Shown here piece after piece: positions 24,736 through 33,821 of a stretch of 64,000 nt of DNA; positions within the stretch are counted from its first letter, which is position 1; the number at the start of each line of letters is the position of its first letter. The notes under the pieces were generated by a model that saw only the letters and a list, made by a program, of their open reading frames with translations, searched no databases and was not told the DNA's origin. The DNA is from JBDSGC01 sp046594105. GTDB taxonomy: Bacteria > Acidobacteriota > Thermoanaerobaculia > Gp7-AA8. Made by a program: the position numbers and the translations under genes. The stretch covers positions 1 through 64,000 of the forward strand of contig JBKJQB010000010.1 of assembly GCA_046594105.1 (NCBI GenBank), read 5' to 3'.

Positions 24736-24813
24736 CCGGCACGGCCGGTGGCGTTGGTTCGCAAAGCGTCCGCCACGATTTTCGCCTCAGCCGCGGTCAC
24801 TCGGCCGTCTTTG
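24736..24813 (+). repeat. Dispersed 78-bp intergenic repeat, copy 2
   Basis: Matches copy 1 at 5041-5118 throughout, including CCGGCACGGCCGG, GCGTTGGTTCGCAAAGCGTC and TCACTCGGCCG. Sits directly after the cyclase stop, with a convergent gene beyond. Confidence 0.75.
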
Positions 24814-24847
24814 ATTGCAGAAGTGGAGAAGGTGCCGAAGGCCGTTC

Positions 24848-26353
24848 TCATCCTTCGCGAATTCGTAGGGTGATCGCTTCGGCAACTTCCTCCGGGTGCG
24901 AGAAGGTGCAGGCGTGCGCCCCGGCCACGAGTTGCAGCGCAGGAATCTCCTCGCGGCGCACCAGCGGATCGCGCTCGCCGGCGAGCAGGAGCCCGTCCTC
25001 CGGCGCAGCACGCCGCACATCCCGGACATAGCGCCGATAGGTGCGAAACCACCGGCCGAGACCGGTACGCCAGTACGCGTGCGCCACCTGCGCCAGAAGG
25101 GCGAAAGGCTCGCGGATGGCGTCGGTGAAGAGAGCTGGGAAGAGCAGCATGGGGTGACGATGCGTCCACAACGGTCCGATGAACACCGCGGCCTTCACCA
25201 GATCGGGACGCAGAGCTTTGAGATGCTCCACGTCGTTGCATCCGACGGAATGGCCGATCCAGGTCGCGCCGCGGATGGAGACGGCATCGGCCCAGCGCGC
25301 CAGGATCGCTGCGTGGTCCTGAGGTCCCACCGCAGGGCCGTCCGCACTGGCACCGAAGCCGGGAAGATCGGGAGCAATCGGATTCCAGCCGCGTTCGAAC
25401 AGCGCGCGGGCAAACGGCCGGAAGTACGCGCTCGACATGCCCAGGCCATGCACCAGGACAACATCCTTGCCGCGACCCGCGGCACGATGGGCGACGCCGT
25501 CAGTCCAGCCGGAGAGGGCCCACGAAAACTCGGGGGCGGCGTCCGATCGCACCGCCTCCACCTCATCCAGAAACGCGAACAGCTCGCGGTGGAAGGCCTC
25601 CGGGTTCTCCCACATGGGGATGTGGCCGGCGTTCTCGATGACTCGCAGCCTCGCGTTCGGAATCTCCTGCAGCATCTGCTGGCCGTAGGACAACGGCACC
25701 AGCGGATCGTTCGCTCCCCAGAGCAACAGCACCGGCAGTCGCAGCGCCCGCAGAAGCGGCCGCGCGTCATCGCGGAGCAGACGGGTGAACGCGACGGCCA
25801 CCGAGGTCGGCCCGGCGCGGAAAAGATCGCGGGCCAGCACCGTGGCGAACGACCAGGCGCCGCGCGGGACCATCAGATTGGCCAGATGCGGTGCGGGATG
25901 CAGTTCGAAGGGAATGCCGGTCGAGTCGACCAGAACAAGCGAGCGGACCAGGTCCGGCCGCGAGGTCGCCAGGTGAATGGCGATCTGCCCTCCCATCGAG
26001 TTTCCCACGATGTGCACCGGCTCGCGGAACGACGCTTCGATCCACCGCGCCAGCAATGCCGCGATCTCGTCGAAGTTCAACGGCAGGGAGCTGCGCCGAA
26101 GAAAAAAGCGGTTGCGCCCGAATCCGACCAGGTCCACGGCGCTGACTTGAAAGCGTTCCGCAAGCACATCGAGATTCCGGCGCCACCAGTCGGAAGATCC
26201 GCCCAGCCCGTGAATGAGGATCAACGGCGGACCGGCACCGGCTCGCGTCTCCCAGAAACTGTACGGCGGCAGATCGACCCGTCGCGTTTCTGCCACGTCA
26301 GCGTGAGCCTGAGAAAATCGAACGGGGCGCCGCCATCTTGTCGCCCGAGCCAC
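24848..26353 (-). CDS. Tandem alpha/beta-hydrolase fusion
   Basis: 501 residues with two complete-looking hydrolase domains. Domain 1 (about 30-270): LILIHGLGGSSDWWRR oxyanion region, nucleophile GNSMGG, acid LLWGANDPLVP, His NAGHIPMWENPE. Domain 2 (about 290-500): VLVHGLGMSSAYFRPF, nucleophile GHSVGC, acid LLAGERDPLV, and a final His near AGAHACTFSHPEEV. Both triads look intact. Single-chain duplicated hydrolases of this group are uncommon. Start GTG 26353. The CoA-binding gene upstream on the same strand ends 51 bases away. Substrates unknown. Confidence 0.8.
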   Translation of the reverse strand: MARATRWRRPVRFSQAHADVAETRRVDLPPYSFWETRAGAGPPLILIHGLGGSSDWWRRNLDVLAERFQVSAVDLVGFGRNRFFLRRSSLPLNFDEIAALLARWIEASFREPVHIVGNSMGGQIAIHLATSRPDLVRSLVLVDSTGIPFELHPAPHLANLMVPRGAWSFATVLARDLFRAGPTSVAVAFTRLLRDDARPLLRALRLPVLLLWGANDPLVPLSYGQQMLQEIPNARLRVIENAGHIPMWENPEAFHRELFAFLDEVEAVRSDAAPEFSWALSGWTDGVAHRAAGRGKDVVLVHGLGMSSAYFRPFARALFERGWNPIAPDLPGFGASADGPAVGPQDHAAILARWADAVSIRGATWIGHSVGCNDVEHLKALRPDLVKAAVFIGPLWTHRHPMLLFPALFTDAIREPFALLAQVAHAYWRTGLGRWFRTYRRYVRDVRRAAPEDGLLLAGERDPLVRREEIPALQLVAGAHACTFSHPEEVAEAITLRIREG

Positions 26354-26404
26354 AAGACCATTTCTTCACGAGGTCCGAAGAAGAGACTCGTGTCGACCGC
26401 GGGC

Positions 26405-26848
26405 TCACCGGTGCAGTCGCGCCTCTTCGACCATCAGACAGCGGTCTTGCACCACCTTGATCCCGGCTTCCGCAAATCGCTTCGCCGCCTCGTCGTTCCG
26501 GATGCCCAGCTGCAGCCAGACGCTGTTCGGCTTCGCCGCCAGGATGTCGTCCACGTGCGGCGGGATGTCGTTCGGGCGGCGGAACACGTTGACCATGTCG
26601 ATCGGACGCCCGATGTCCGCCACCTGCCGGTAGACGCGCTTTCCCAGGATCTCGGTGACCTCGGGGTAATAGACCGGGACCGGAATGATCTCGAAGCCGG
26701 CCGCAGCCATATGGGCGGCCACGTAGTGCGCTGCCTGATCGGCGTGGGTCTCCGGTTTGATGCCGAGCACGGCAATGGTGTGCGTCTCGCGAAGGAGTCT
26801 CTCGATTCCATCCCCGTCGTTGATCAGATTTGTTTTCCAGTCAGCCAT
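26405..26848 (-). CDS. CoA-binding domain protein (YccU-like)
   Basis: 147 residues, a single Rossmann-type CoA_binding_2 domain. TIAVLGIKPETHADQAAHYV matches the nucleotide-binding opening. YYPEVTEILGKRVYRQVADI, VNVFRRPNDI and VWLQLGIRNDEAAKRFAEAG are the conserved family blocks, ending VVQDRCLMVE. Function of YccU proteins is unproven. ATG 26848 has GAGGAGC 7 bases upstream. Divergent from the subtilase gene. Confidence 0.88.
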   Translation of the reverse strand: MADWKTNLINDGDGIERLLRETHTIAVLGIKPETHADQAAHYVAAHMAAAGFEIIPVPVYYPEVTEILGKRVYRQVADIGRPIDMVNVFRRPNDIPPHVDDILAAKPNSVWLQLGIRNDEAAKRFAEAGIKVVQDRCLMVEEARLHR

Positions 26849-27019
26849 CGATTGCTCCTCGCCATCCCGTCTGAGGGGGCGCAGACTAGCAAAAACTGAG
26901 CGCGGCCAATCCGCCGACTTGCCAAAAGTACACGGAATAACTAATTGCCACCGACCGCTTTTATACGACAAATTCAAGTCACTCCAACCCAAAATCCAAC
27001 CATCGAGGTGGGCCTCCGA

Positions 27020-28795
27020 ATGAAACGAATCGCAGCTTTGCTGTTCCTTCTTGCGATCCCGACGATTGCCCACGCAGATGCGAATCCACGTCGCATGATC
27101 GTGGTCACGCGCCATCCCTTCGCTCAGGCGGAGCGCGCACTGCGCGGAGCCCGTGGCGATGACTTCGACTTCGAGAACCGCGTTCGTTACAACGTCAAGG
27201 CGTTCACGATCATCAACGGCTTCGCGGCCGACCTGACTGCGGATGAGATCGCTCAGCTGAAGAAGTCCCCCGAGGTTTCGTATATCGAGCCGGTCATCGA
27301 ACGGTACAAGTTTGGGGTGTCATCACCACGACACACCGATGACTCCACCCGGGCCATGGAACTGGCCCCTTCAGCTCTCGCCGACTCGATCATTGCGGGG
27401 CAACAGACTGTGCCTTACGGCGTGACTCTGGTGGGTGCGCCGAACGTGTGGCCGGTCACCCGGGGAAAATCCCTCGACCCGAAGATCCCTACCCGCGTGG
27501 TGGTGGTGGACACCGGCGTCGACTACAACAACCCGGAGCTCAAGGCGATCTACAAGGGCGGCCTCAACGTCGTGGGCGGAAACAACAACCCTATCGACGA
27601 TGACGGCCACGGGACGCACGTCGCCGGAACCATCGCCGCAGCCGACGACGGCGTGGGTGTGGTCGGGGTCGCGTCGCAAGTGGAACTCTATGCTGTCAAA
27701 GTACTCGACGAATGCGGAATCGGCTCGAACCTCGCGAGCATCGACGCACTCGATTGGATCACCAAGCAGAAGAAGGCCATCGGTGGAAACTGGATCGCAA
27801 ACTTTTCTCTGGGTTCCAATACCTCGTCCGGCAGCGAGCGGTCTGCTTTCCAGAAGGCCGCCGACGCCGGCGTGCTGATCTTTGCCGCCTCGGGCAACTC
27901 CTTTAAAGAAGAGACAGGGCTGGCTTTTCCTGCCGGCTACTCCGGCGTGATCTCGGTGGGCGCGATCGACAGCACCGGCAAGATCGCCTCGTTCTCACAG
28001 CGCGGCACGGGGCAGGGGATCGTCGCGCCCGGCGTCGGCGTCCTGTCGACCTTCGTGGAGGGTCAGGTCGCATCATCGGATGGACAGAAGGTTCTGGCTC
28101 GCTTCGCCCAGGCGTACAACGCCAAAGACTTTCCCGTATGCCTTCCCCGAGGGCCGATCAGCGGCACGTTCGTCTTCTCCGGAACGGGCAATCTTGCAGA
28201 GTTCCCCGCCGAGGTCTCCGGGAAAATCGCGCTGATCGAGCGCAGAGGAACTGACGCGGCCGGTCAAACCCTGACCTTCCTTACGAAAGCGAAGAACGCG
28301 AAAAAAGCGGGAGCGATCGCGGCGGTGATCTACAGCCTTCCCGGACTCGACCTCGTGCGGCCCGGGTTCAGCCCTTTCGAGACGTCGGACATCAGCAGCG
28401 TGGTTCCCACGGCTCTCATTTCCGAAGCCGACGGCGCGCGTCTCAAAGCGCTGAGCGACAAGACCATCACCCTCGCCTTCGACGGCAGCGGCTACTCCAG
28501 CACCTACGACTCCCTCTCCGGCACCTCGATGGCCTGCCCGCATGCGGTGGGCGTCGCTGCGCTGGTCTGGTCCGTCGTTCCGAACGCGAGCACGATCACC
28601 ATCGTCAACGCCATGGAGCAGTCGGCCAAGGACCTTGGCGTCTCCGGCTACGACACGGACTATGGCTTCGGCCTGATCAACGCGTTCGACGCGGCGAAGA
28701 CGCTGAACCCCGCAGCCTTCAGCTCACCCATCCAGCCGCCCCCGGTCGAAGGGCCGGTGGTTGGACGCACGCCGGGGCGACGCGGCGGCCATTGA
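27020..28795 (+). CDS. Secreted S8 subtilisin-like serine protease with propeptide and PA domain
   Basis: 591 residues. Signal peptide residues 1-19 (ALLFLLAIPTIAHA). An I9-type propeptide (about 25-100) ends with SPEVSYIEPVIE. Catalytic triad: Asp in VVVVDTGVDYNNPEL, His in DDDGHGTHVAGTIAA, Ser in SGTSMACPHAVG. Between His and Ser sits a PA-type insertion (about residues 370-490; GKIALIERRGTDAAGQ). Some ATG codons further upstream are in frame but would displace the signal peptide. A strong terminator follows. A short paralogue-like remnant lies 91 bases downstream. Confidence 0.93.
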   Translation: MKRIAALLFLLAIPTIAHADANPRRMIVVTRHPFAQAERALRGARGDDFDFENRVRYNVKAFTIINGFAADLTADEIAQLKKSPEVSYIEPVIERYKFGVSSPRHTDDSTRAMELAPSALADSIIAGQQTVPYGVTLVGAPNVWPVTRGKSLDPKIPTRVVVVDTGVDYNNPELKAIYKGGLNVVGGNNNPIDDDGHGTHVAGTIAAADDGVGVVGVASQVELYAVKVLDECGIGSNLASIDALDWITKQKKAIGGNWIANFSLGSNTSSGSERSAFQKAADAGVLIFAASGNSFKEETGLAFPAGYSGVISVGAIDSTGKIASFSQRGTGQGIVAPGVGVLSTFVEGQVASSDGQKVLARFAQAYNAKDFPVCLPRGPISGTFVFSGTGNLAEFPAEVSGKIALIERRGTDAAGQTLTFLTKAKNAKKAGAIAAVIYSLPGLDLVRPGFSPFETSDISSVVPTALISEADGARLKALSDKTITLAFDGSGYSSTYDSLSGTSMACPHAVGVAALVWSVVPNASTITIVNAMEQSAKDLGVSGYDTDYGFGLINAFDAAKTLNPAAFSSPIQPPPVEGPVVGRTPGRRGGH

Positions 28796-28817
28796 TTTCT
28801 CCAGGATCATCCCTTGA

Positions 28818-28850
28818 GCGGCGTCCCGAACGGGGCGCCGCTTTTCTTTC
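28818..28850 (+). terminator. Rho-independent terminator after the subtilase
   Basis: GCGGCGTCCC-GAAC-GGGGCGCCGC forms a 10-bp stem (one G.T pair) followed by TTTTCTTTC. Confidence 0.85.
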
Positions 28851-28886
28851 CTCCCTGACTCTCGTGCGCGGCCTCGAAAGCCTTCG

Positions 28887-29057
28887 ATGATCAAGCCAGC
28901 GTTTCTTCTGTTTCTTTCGATCCTCGGCTTCAGCTCCCTGCTCAACGCGCAAACGACTCGCTACATCGTTTTCACCCGTGCACACGGGGAAGTGGCGCAG
29001 ATGAGAGTGGCTGCGGCCGTCACCGACGGTCCCGATTTACGCGCAAATCCGCACTGA
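28887..29057 (+). pseudogene. Truncated subtilase-like fragment (signal peptide plus start of propeptide)
   Basis: ATG 28887 opens a 56-residue frame: a credible signal peptide (FLLFLSILGFSSLLNAQ) followed by TTRYIVFTRAHGEVAQMRVA, then TGA at 29055. The part after the signal aligns with the mature start of the subtilase upstream (PRRMIVVTRHPFAQAERAL): xRxIVxTR and AQ are shared. It looks like a decayed tandem copy that lost its catalytic domain; a genuine small secreted protein is the alternative. Evidence is only short similarity. Confidence 0.45.
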
Positions 29058-29195
29058 ATCTTTCACCATCGCGCCACAGACCATCACTCCCGGCACGGGC
29101 AGCGAGAGATGGCGGACCGCGCCGGGTTGGTTCGGTTTAGAATACGCGCCCTGCCGCGCCACCAGCGCGAGCTTCCCGACTGGAGAATCCACCCC

Positions 29196-30308
29196 ATGAA
29201 AATCGGCGTACCGACCGAGATCAAGAACAACGAATTCCGAGTGGGGATGACGCCGGCTGGCGCGGCCGTCCTCACCGCCGATGGCCATGACGTCTTCATC
29301 CAGGCCGGGGCGGGCGACGGCAGCGGTTTCGGCGATGACGAATACAAAGCCGCGGGCGCAACGATCCTCTCCGGCGCCGGCGCCGTCTACGACAAGGCGG
29401 ACATGATCGTGAAGGTCAAAGAGCCGGTGGAGGCCGACCTCAAGCTCCTCAAAGATGGCCAGCTGCTCTTCACCTATCTGCATCTGGCGCCGGTTCCTGA
29501 CCTGACCGACGCGCTGCTGAAAAAGAAGATCACCGGGATCGCCTACGAAACCATCACCGACGATCGCCGTCGCAGCCTTCCACTGCTCACTCCGATGTCA
29601 GAAGTCGCGGGGCGGATGTCCGTCCATGTCGGCGCCTACTATCTGCACAAGCCTCTCGGTGGCCGCGGAGTGCTTCTGGGCGGGGTTCCCGGAACCCTGC
29701 CCGGTGACGTGGTGATCATCGGCGGCGGCGTGGTGGGCACCAATGCCGCCAAGATGGCGGTCGGCCTCGGTGCCCGCGTCACCATCCTCGACACCAACCT
29801 CGACCGGCTGCGTCAACTGGACGACATCTTCCGCGGCACCGTGCAGACGCTGGCCTCGAACATGGCCCACATCGCGGAAGCGGTCCGTCACGCGGACCTG
29901 CTGATCGGCGGAGTGCTCATCCCCGGCGCGGCCGCGCCCAAACTGATCACCCGGCAGATGATCGGCGAAATGAAAAAGGGTTCCGTCATCGTCGACGTGG
30001 CCATCGATCAGGGCGGCTGCGTGGAGACCGCTCACGCCACCACCCATTCCGATCCGGTGTACGAGGTCGACGGCGTCACGCACTACTGTGTGGCCAATAT
30101 GCCAGGCGCGGTGCCGCGCACCTCGACCATTGCCCTGACCAACGCCACTCTCCCCTACACGCGCAAGCTGGCAACGCTCGGTTTCCGCAAGGCCGTGGAA
30201 GACACCGGGCTGGCCGAGGGGGTGAACGTCTACAACGGCGCGATCACCTACCGCGCCGTCGCGGAGTCGCAGGGGCGGCAGTACACCTCACTCGAAAAAG
30301 CCCTCTGA
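29196..30308 (+). CDS. ald: Alanine dehydrogenase
   Basis: 370 residues, the normal family length. Converts L-alanine to pyruvate and ammonium with NAD+. MKIGVPTEIKNNEFRVGMTP is the family opening. MSEVAGRMSVHVGAYYL and GGVLLGGVPGTLPGDVVIIG-type motifs (here GGRGVLLGGVPGTLPGDVVI) surround the NAD site GGGVVGTNAAKMAVGLGARV. DQGGCVETAHATTHSDPVYE and HYCVANMPGAVPRTS are also diagnostic. ATG 29196; the in-frame extension upstream adds nothing recognisable. A hairpin follows the stop. Confidence 0.95.
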   Translation: MKIGVPTEIKNNEFRVGMTPAGAAVLTADGHDVFIQAGAGDGSGFGDDEYKAAGATILSGAGAVYDKADMIVKVKEPVEADLKLLKDGQLLFTYLHLAPVPDLTDALLKKKITGIAYETITDDRRRSLPLLTPMSEVAGRMSVHVGAYYLHKPLGGRGVLLGGVPGTLPGDVVIIGGGVVGTNAAKMAVGLGARVTILDTNLDRLRQLDDIFRGTVQTLASNMAHIAEAVRHADLLIGGVLIPGAAAPKLITRQMIGEMKKGSVIVDVAIDQGGCVETAHATTHSDPVYEVDGVTHYCVANMPGAVPRTSTIALTNATLPYTRKLATLGFRKAVEDTGLAEGVNVYNGAITYRAVAESQGRQYTSLEKAL

Positions 30309-30313
30309 GGTGG

Positions 30314-30335
30314 GGAGAGGCGCAGCCGCCTCTCC
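30314..30335 (+). terminator. Hairpin after ald, terminator-like
   Basis: GGAGAGGCG-CAGC-CGCCTCTCC, a perfect 9-bp stem 5 bases after the stop codon. No T-run follows, so it may need Rho or only stabilise the transcript. Confidence 0.5.
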
Positions 30336-30452
30336 TCGTCCGCCGCGCAGAAAGTCCCGGCGCATCCGGCTCTCGTTGGATTCCAGTTGCACATTTCAGG
30401 GCTGACGAGTAAAAGTCGTCGGTCCCAGGTCGCCGAAGAAGAGGAGATGTTC

Positions 30453-33400
30453 ATGCGCCGGTTCACGAAAGTCTTTGCCGTGAGCACCTTTCTGTTTGCC
30501 GGTTTCGCTTCGTCGGTCCACGCTCAGTCCGCGGACCTCCTCGTCTCGAAAAGCGGACCGGCCAGCGCGAATGCCGGGACCAACGTTCCCTACAGCGTCT
30601 CGGTGATGAATCTTGGACCCGACAACGCGACATCGATCACCCTCACCGATCCCATCCCGGCCGGCATGACCTTCGTTTCGGTCACCCAGAACGGTGGCCC
30701 CGCGTTCTCGTGCACCTTCCCAGCGGTCGGCGCCGGGGGCACGGTCAGCTGCACCGCGGGAACCCTGACCTCAGGCTCTACAGCAACTTTCACGTTCGTC
30801 TTTCAGATCTCCCTGATGACGCCTCCCGGCACCATTTTCACCAATACCGCTACCGTGATGACGGCGACCTTGGACCCCAACAGCGAGAACAACTCGAGCA
30901 TCGCCTCCACCCAGACGCCGCCACCGCCCCAGAGTGATCTCTACGTCAGCAAGAGCGGACCGGCAAGCGCAGGTCCGAATACCAACGTGACCTACCTGAT
31001 CACCGCAGGGAACGCCGGTCCCGACACGGCGATGAGCGTATCCCTGCAGGACACGCTTCCCGGGAACATGACCTTCGTCTCCCTGACCCAGACTTCAGGG
31101 CCGGCGTTCATCTGTTCAAAACCAGCGGTCAACTCCGGAGGAACGGTCACCTGCACCATCGCGTCGCTCAACGCCGGCGTCAGCGCCTCGTTCAGCCTGG
31201 TCACCCAGGTTCCAACAGGCACCCCATCGGGTACCTCCTACGCGAACAACGCGAGCATCTCTTCCGCGACCGCGGACCCGAATGCGGAGAACCAAGTCTC
31301 CGGTAGCATCACCGTCGTCGTGGTGGCCGACGTTTCTGCTACCAAGACCGCGTCCCCGACGGCGACTGCTGGGGGAACGGTCACCTATGTCGTCACGGCC
31401 ACGAACGGCGGCCCTGATCAGGCGAACAATGTGGCTCTTCAGGATCCCCTGCCCGGTGGGGTGACCTTTGTGTCCGCAACCCAGAACAGCGGTCCGGCCG
31501 GAGGGTGCAGCACCAACACGACCGGCGGGACCACCACCGTCTTCTGCTCCATCAGCGCTCTGGCATCGGGTGCCAGCGCACAGTTCACAATCGTCGGGAC
31601 CATTCCTTCGACTGCAACCGGCACGCTCAACAACACCGTGACCGTCTCCACCGACAGCTACGATTCGAATCTGGCCAACAACAGCGCCACTGCTTCCACA
31701 GCGGTCACCACATCCGCAGACCTCGCGGTCACCAAAAGCGCACCGGCAACCGCAGTCACCGGAGCGAACGTCACCTATACGATTTCCCTCACGAACAACG
31801 GTCCCTCCTCCGCGAGCACGGTGTCGCTGAGCGATGTCCTCCCAGCCGCAACGACGTTCGTCTCCTCCACTCAGAACAGTGGGCCGGCCTTCACTTGCAG
31901 CACTCCCTCTCCCGGGGCCAGCGGCTCCATCACCTGCACCGCGGCGACCCTGGTGTCGGGAACGACAGCGACCTTCAGTTTCGTGGTCCAGATCGCCGCC
32001 TCCACGCCGGCGGGCAGCGTCATCAGCAACACCGCGAGTGTTTCCTCCTCCACTTCCGATCCAAACGCCGGAAACAACAGCGCTACCGCCTCGACGACCA
32101 CCAGCGTCTCTTCGGACGTCTCGGTAAACAAGACCAGCCCGGCCACCTCCGCGGCAGGATCCAACATCACCTACACCATCACGGTGACCAACGGCGGCCC
32201 ATCCACCGCCACCACGTTGTCTCTCAGTGATCCACTGCCAGCGAACGTCACCTTCGTCTCGGAGTCGCAGACCAGCGGTCCGGCATTTGTCTGCGCGACA
32301 CCAGGCATCGGTGCCACCGGGACGATCACCTGCACTGCCGCCACCCTCGCCCCCGGCGCATCGTCCGTGTTCAGCCTGGTGGTGAAGCTCGACCCAGCAG
32401 TCGCCAGCGGAACCACAACCTCGAATACGGCGGCCATCAGCTCAGGCAGTGCCGACTCCAATCCTGCCAACAACTCTTCGACCACAACGGTCACGGCCAG
32501 CCAGTCGGCCGATCTCTCGGTCTCGAAGACGGGATCGGCCACGGTGACTGCCGGCTCGAACATCACCTACAGCGTGTCCCTGACGAACAATGGTCCCTCG
32601 AACGCGGCCACGGTCTCGCTCAGCGACGCCATCCCCGCCAATACCACGTTTGTCTCCGCAGCGCCCACCAGTGGCCCCGTTTCCGGTCCAGCCTTCACCT
32701 GCACGTCGCCTGCGGTCGGCGGGACGGGCACGATCGTCTGCAGCGCCCCCTCGTTGATTGCCGGCGGCTCGGTCGTTTTCAGCATCGTCGTGAAGACCTC
32801 ACCGGGGGCCAACGGCACGGTCATCTCGAACACCGCTTCGGCGGCCTCAGCGACGCCGGACCCGGTCCCGGCAAACAACAGCTCGACGTTCGGCACCTCT
32901 GCCGGCGCCGTGGCCGATCTTGCCATCGTCAAGACAGCGCCGGCCACAGCGATCGCCGGCAGCAACCTCACCTACTCCGTGACCTTGACCAATAACGGCC
33001 CGTCCGATGCGGCAGGGGTCACCTTCACCGATGCAATCCCCGCGAACGCCACCTTCTTCTCCGAGGCGCAGACCAGCGGGCCGGCGTTCACCTGCACACT
33101 CCCCGCAGCCGGCGGTTCCGGAACGATTTCGTGTACCTCGCCGATCCTGGCGACTGGAGCTTCTGCGATCTTCAGCATCGTCGTTCGCAGCAGTCCTGCA
33201 GCACCGAGCGGCACCGTGATCAGCAACACGGTGACCACTTCATCAGTCAGTACAGACTCCACTCCAGCGAACAACACCTCGACGGCGACGACCACCGTGT
33301 CGACCTCCGCCGACCTCGGAATCACCAAGACCGGACCGGCGAGCGCCGGGGCTGGAAGTGACATTTCTTACGCGCTCACGCTCACGAACTTCGGCCCGTC

Positions 33401-33788
33401 CGACGCGGCGGCCGTGTCGCTGACGGACACCCTGCCGGCGAACGCAACCTTCGTTTCCGCAACCCAAACCGGCGGCCCTGCCTTCAGCTGCACCACCCCC
33501 GCACCGGGCGGAACGGGATTGGTCCTGTGTACCGCCCCCTCGCTGTCCGCCAGCTCGGTGGCCACATTCAACGTGGTGATTCGTCTCCCCATCAACACAC
33601 CGGTCGGCACGGTCATCACCAACAGCGCATCGGTCTCCTCGACGACGGCCGACGCCAATCCGGCGAACAACACGGCGAGCATCTCCACCACCTCGTCCAC
33701 AGCGATTCCAACCCTTTCGCCTCTCACACTGGTTCTTCTCGGACTCGGCCTGGCCGCCGTGGCCGCCGTGGTTCTGCGCGGGAACTGA
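30453..33788 (+). CDS. Giant secreted DUF11-repeat protein with IPTL-like C-terminal sorting signal
   Basis: 1111 residues. Signal peptide at residues 1-24 (VFAVSTFLFAGFASSVHAQ). Then eight tandem repeats of about 132 residues, each starting SADLxVxKxGPA, with NITYxxxLTNxGPS, LxDxLPANxTFVS, a conserved Cys pair (PAFxC..xxxCT) and a DxxPANN end; these are DUF11 Ig-like modules. The C-terminus reads AIPTLSPLTLVLLGLGLAAV followed by Arg, close to the IPTL-CTERM sorting signal. Probably an outer-surface adhesin or matrix protein. ATG 30453 is preferred over 30447 because GAGGAG then lies at correct spacing. Confidence 0.88.
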   Translation: MRRFTKVFAVSTFLFAGFASSVHAQSADLLVSKSGPASANAGTNVPYSVSVMNLGPDNATSITLTDPIPAGMTFVSVTQNGGPAFSCTFPAVGAGGTVSCTAGTLTSGSTATFTFVFQISLMTPPGTIFTNTATVMTATLDPNSENNSSIASTQTPPPPQSDLYVSKSGPASAGPNTNVTYLITAGNAGPDTAMSVSLQDTLPGNMTFVSLTQTSGPAFICSKPAVNSGGTVTCTIASLNAGVSASFSLVTQVPTGTPSGTSYANNASISSATADPNAENQVSGSITVVVVADVSATKTASPTATAGGTVTYVVTATNGGPDQANNVALQDPLPGGVTFVSATQNSGPAGGCSTNTTGGTTTVFCSISALASGASAQFTIVGTIPSTATGTLNNTVTVSTDSYDSNLANNSATASTAVTTSADLAVTKSAPATAVTGANVTYTISLTNNGPSSASTVSLSDVLPAATTFVSSTQNSGPAFTCSTPSPGASGSITCTAATLVSGTTATFSFVVQIAASTPAGSVISNTASVSSSTSDPNAGNNSATASTTTSVSSDVSVNKTSPATSAAGSNITYTITVTNGGPSTATTLSLSDPLPANVTFVSESQTSGPAFVCATPGIGATGTITCTAATLAPGASSVFSLVVKLDPAVASGTTTSNTAAISSGSADSNPANNSSTTTVTASQSADLSVSKTGSATVTAGSNITYSVSLTNNGPSNAATVSLSDAIPANTTFVSAAPTSGPVSGPAFTCTSPAVGGTGTIVCSAPSLIAGGSVVFSIVVKTSPGANGTVISNTASAASATPDPVPANNSSTFGTSAGAVADLAIVKTAPATAIAGSNLTYSVTLTNNGPSDAAGVTFTDAIPANATFFSEAQTSGPAFTCTLPAAGGSGTISCTSPILATGASAIFSIVVRSSPAAPSGTVISNTVTTSSVSTDSTPANNTSTATTTVSTSADLGITKTGPASAGAGSDISYALTLTNFGPSDAAAVSLTDTLPANATFVSATQTGGPAFSCTTPAPGGTGLVLCTAPSLSASSVATFNVVIRLPINTPVGTVITNSASVSSTTADANPANNTASISTTSSTAIPTLSPLTLVLLGLGLAAVAAVVLRGN

Positions 33789-33798
33789 CGCGCAGAAC
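33771..33798 (+). terminator. Inverted repeat spanning the DUF11 stop codon
   Basis: GTTCTGCGCG and CGCGCAGAAC (perfect 10-bp stem) enclose 8 bases containing the TGA. No T-run; possible processing site or weak terminator before corA. Confidence 0.45.
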
Positions 33799-33821
33799 CA
33801 TAGACTGATCGTGGGCAACGA

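Noticed and set aside
29138..29143. TAGAAT ahead of ald as a promoter
   Set aside because: No acceptable -35 hexamer at 16-18 bp; too weak to list.
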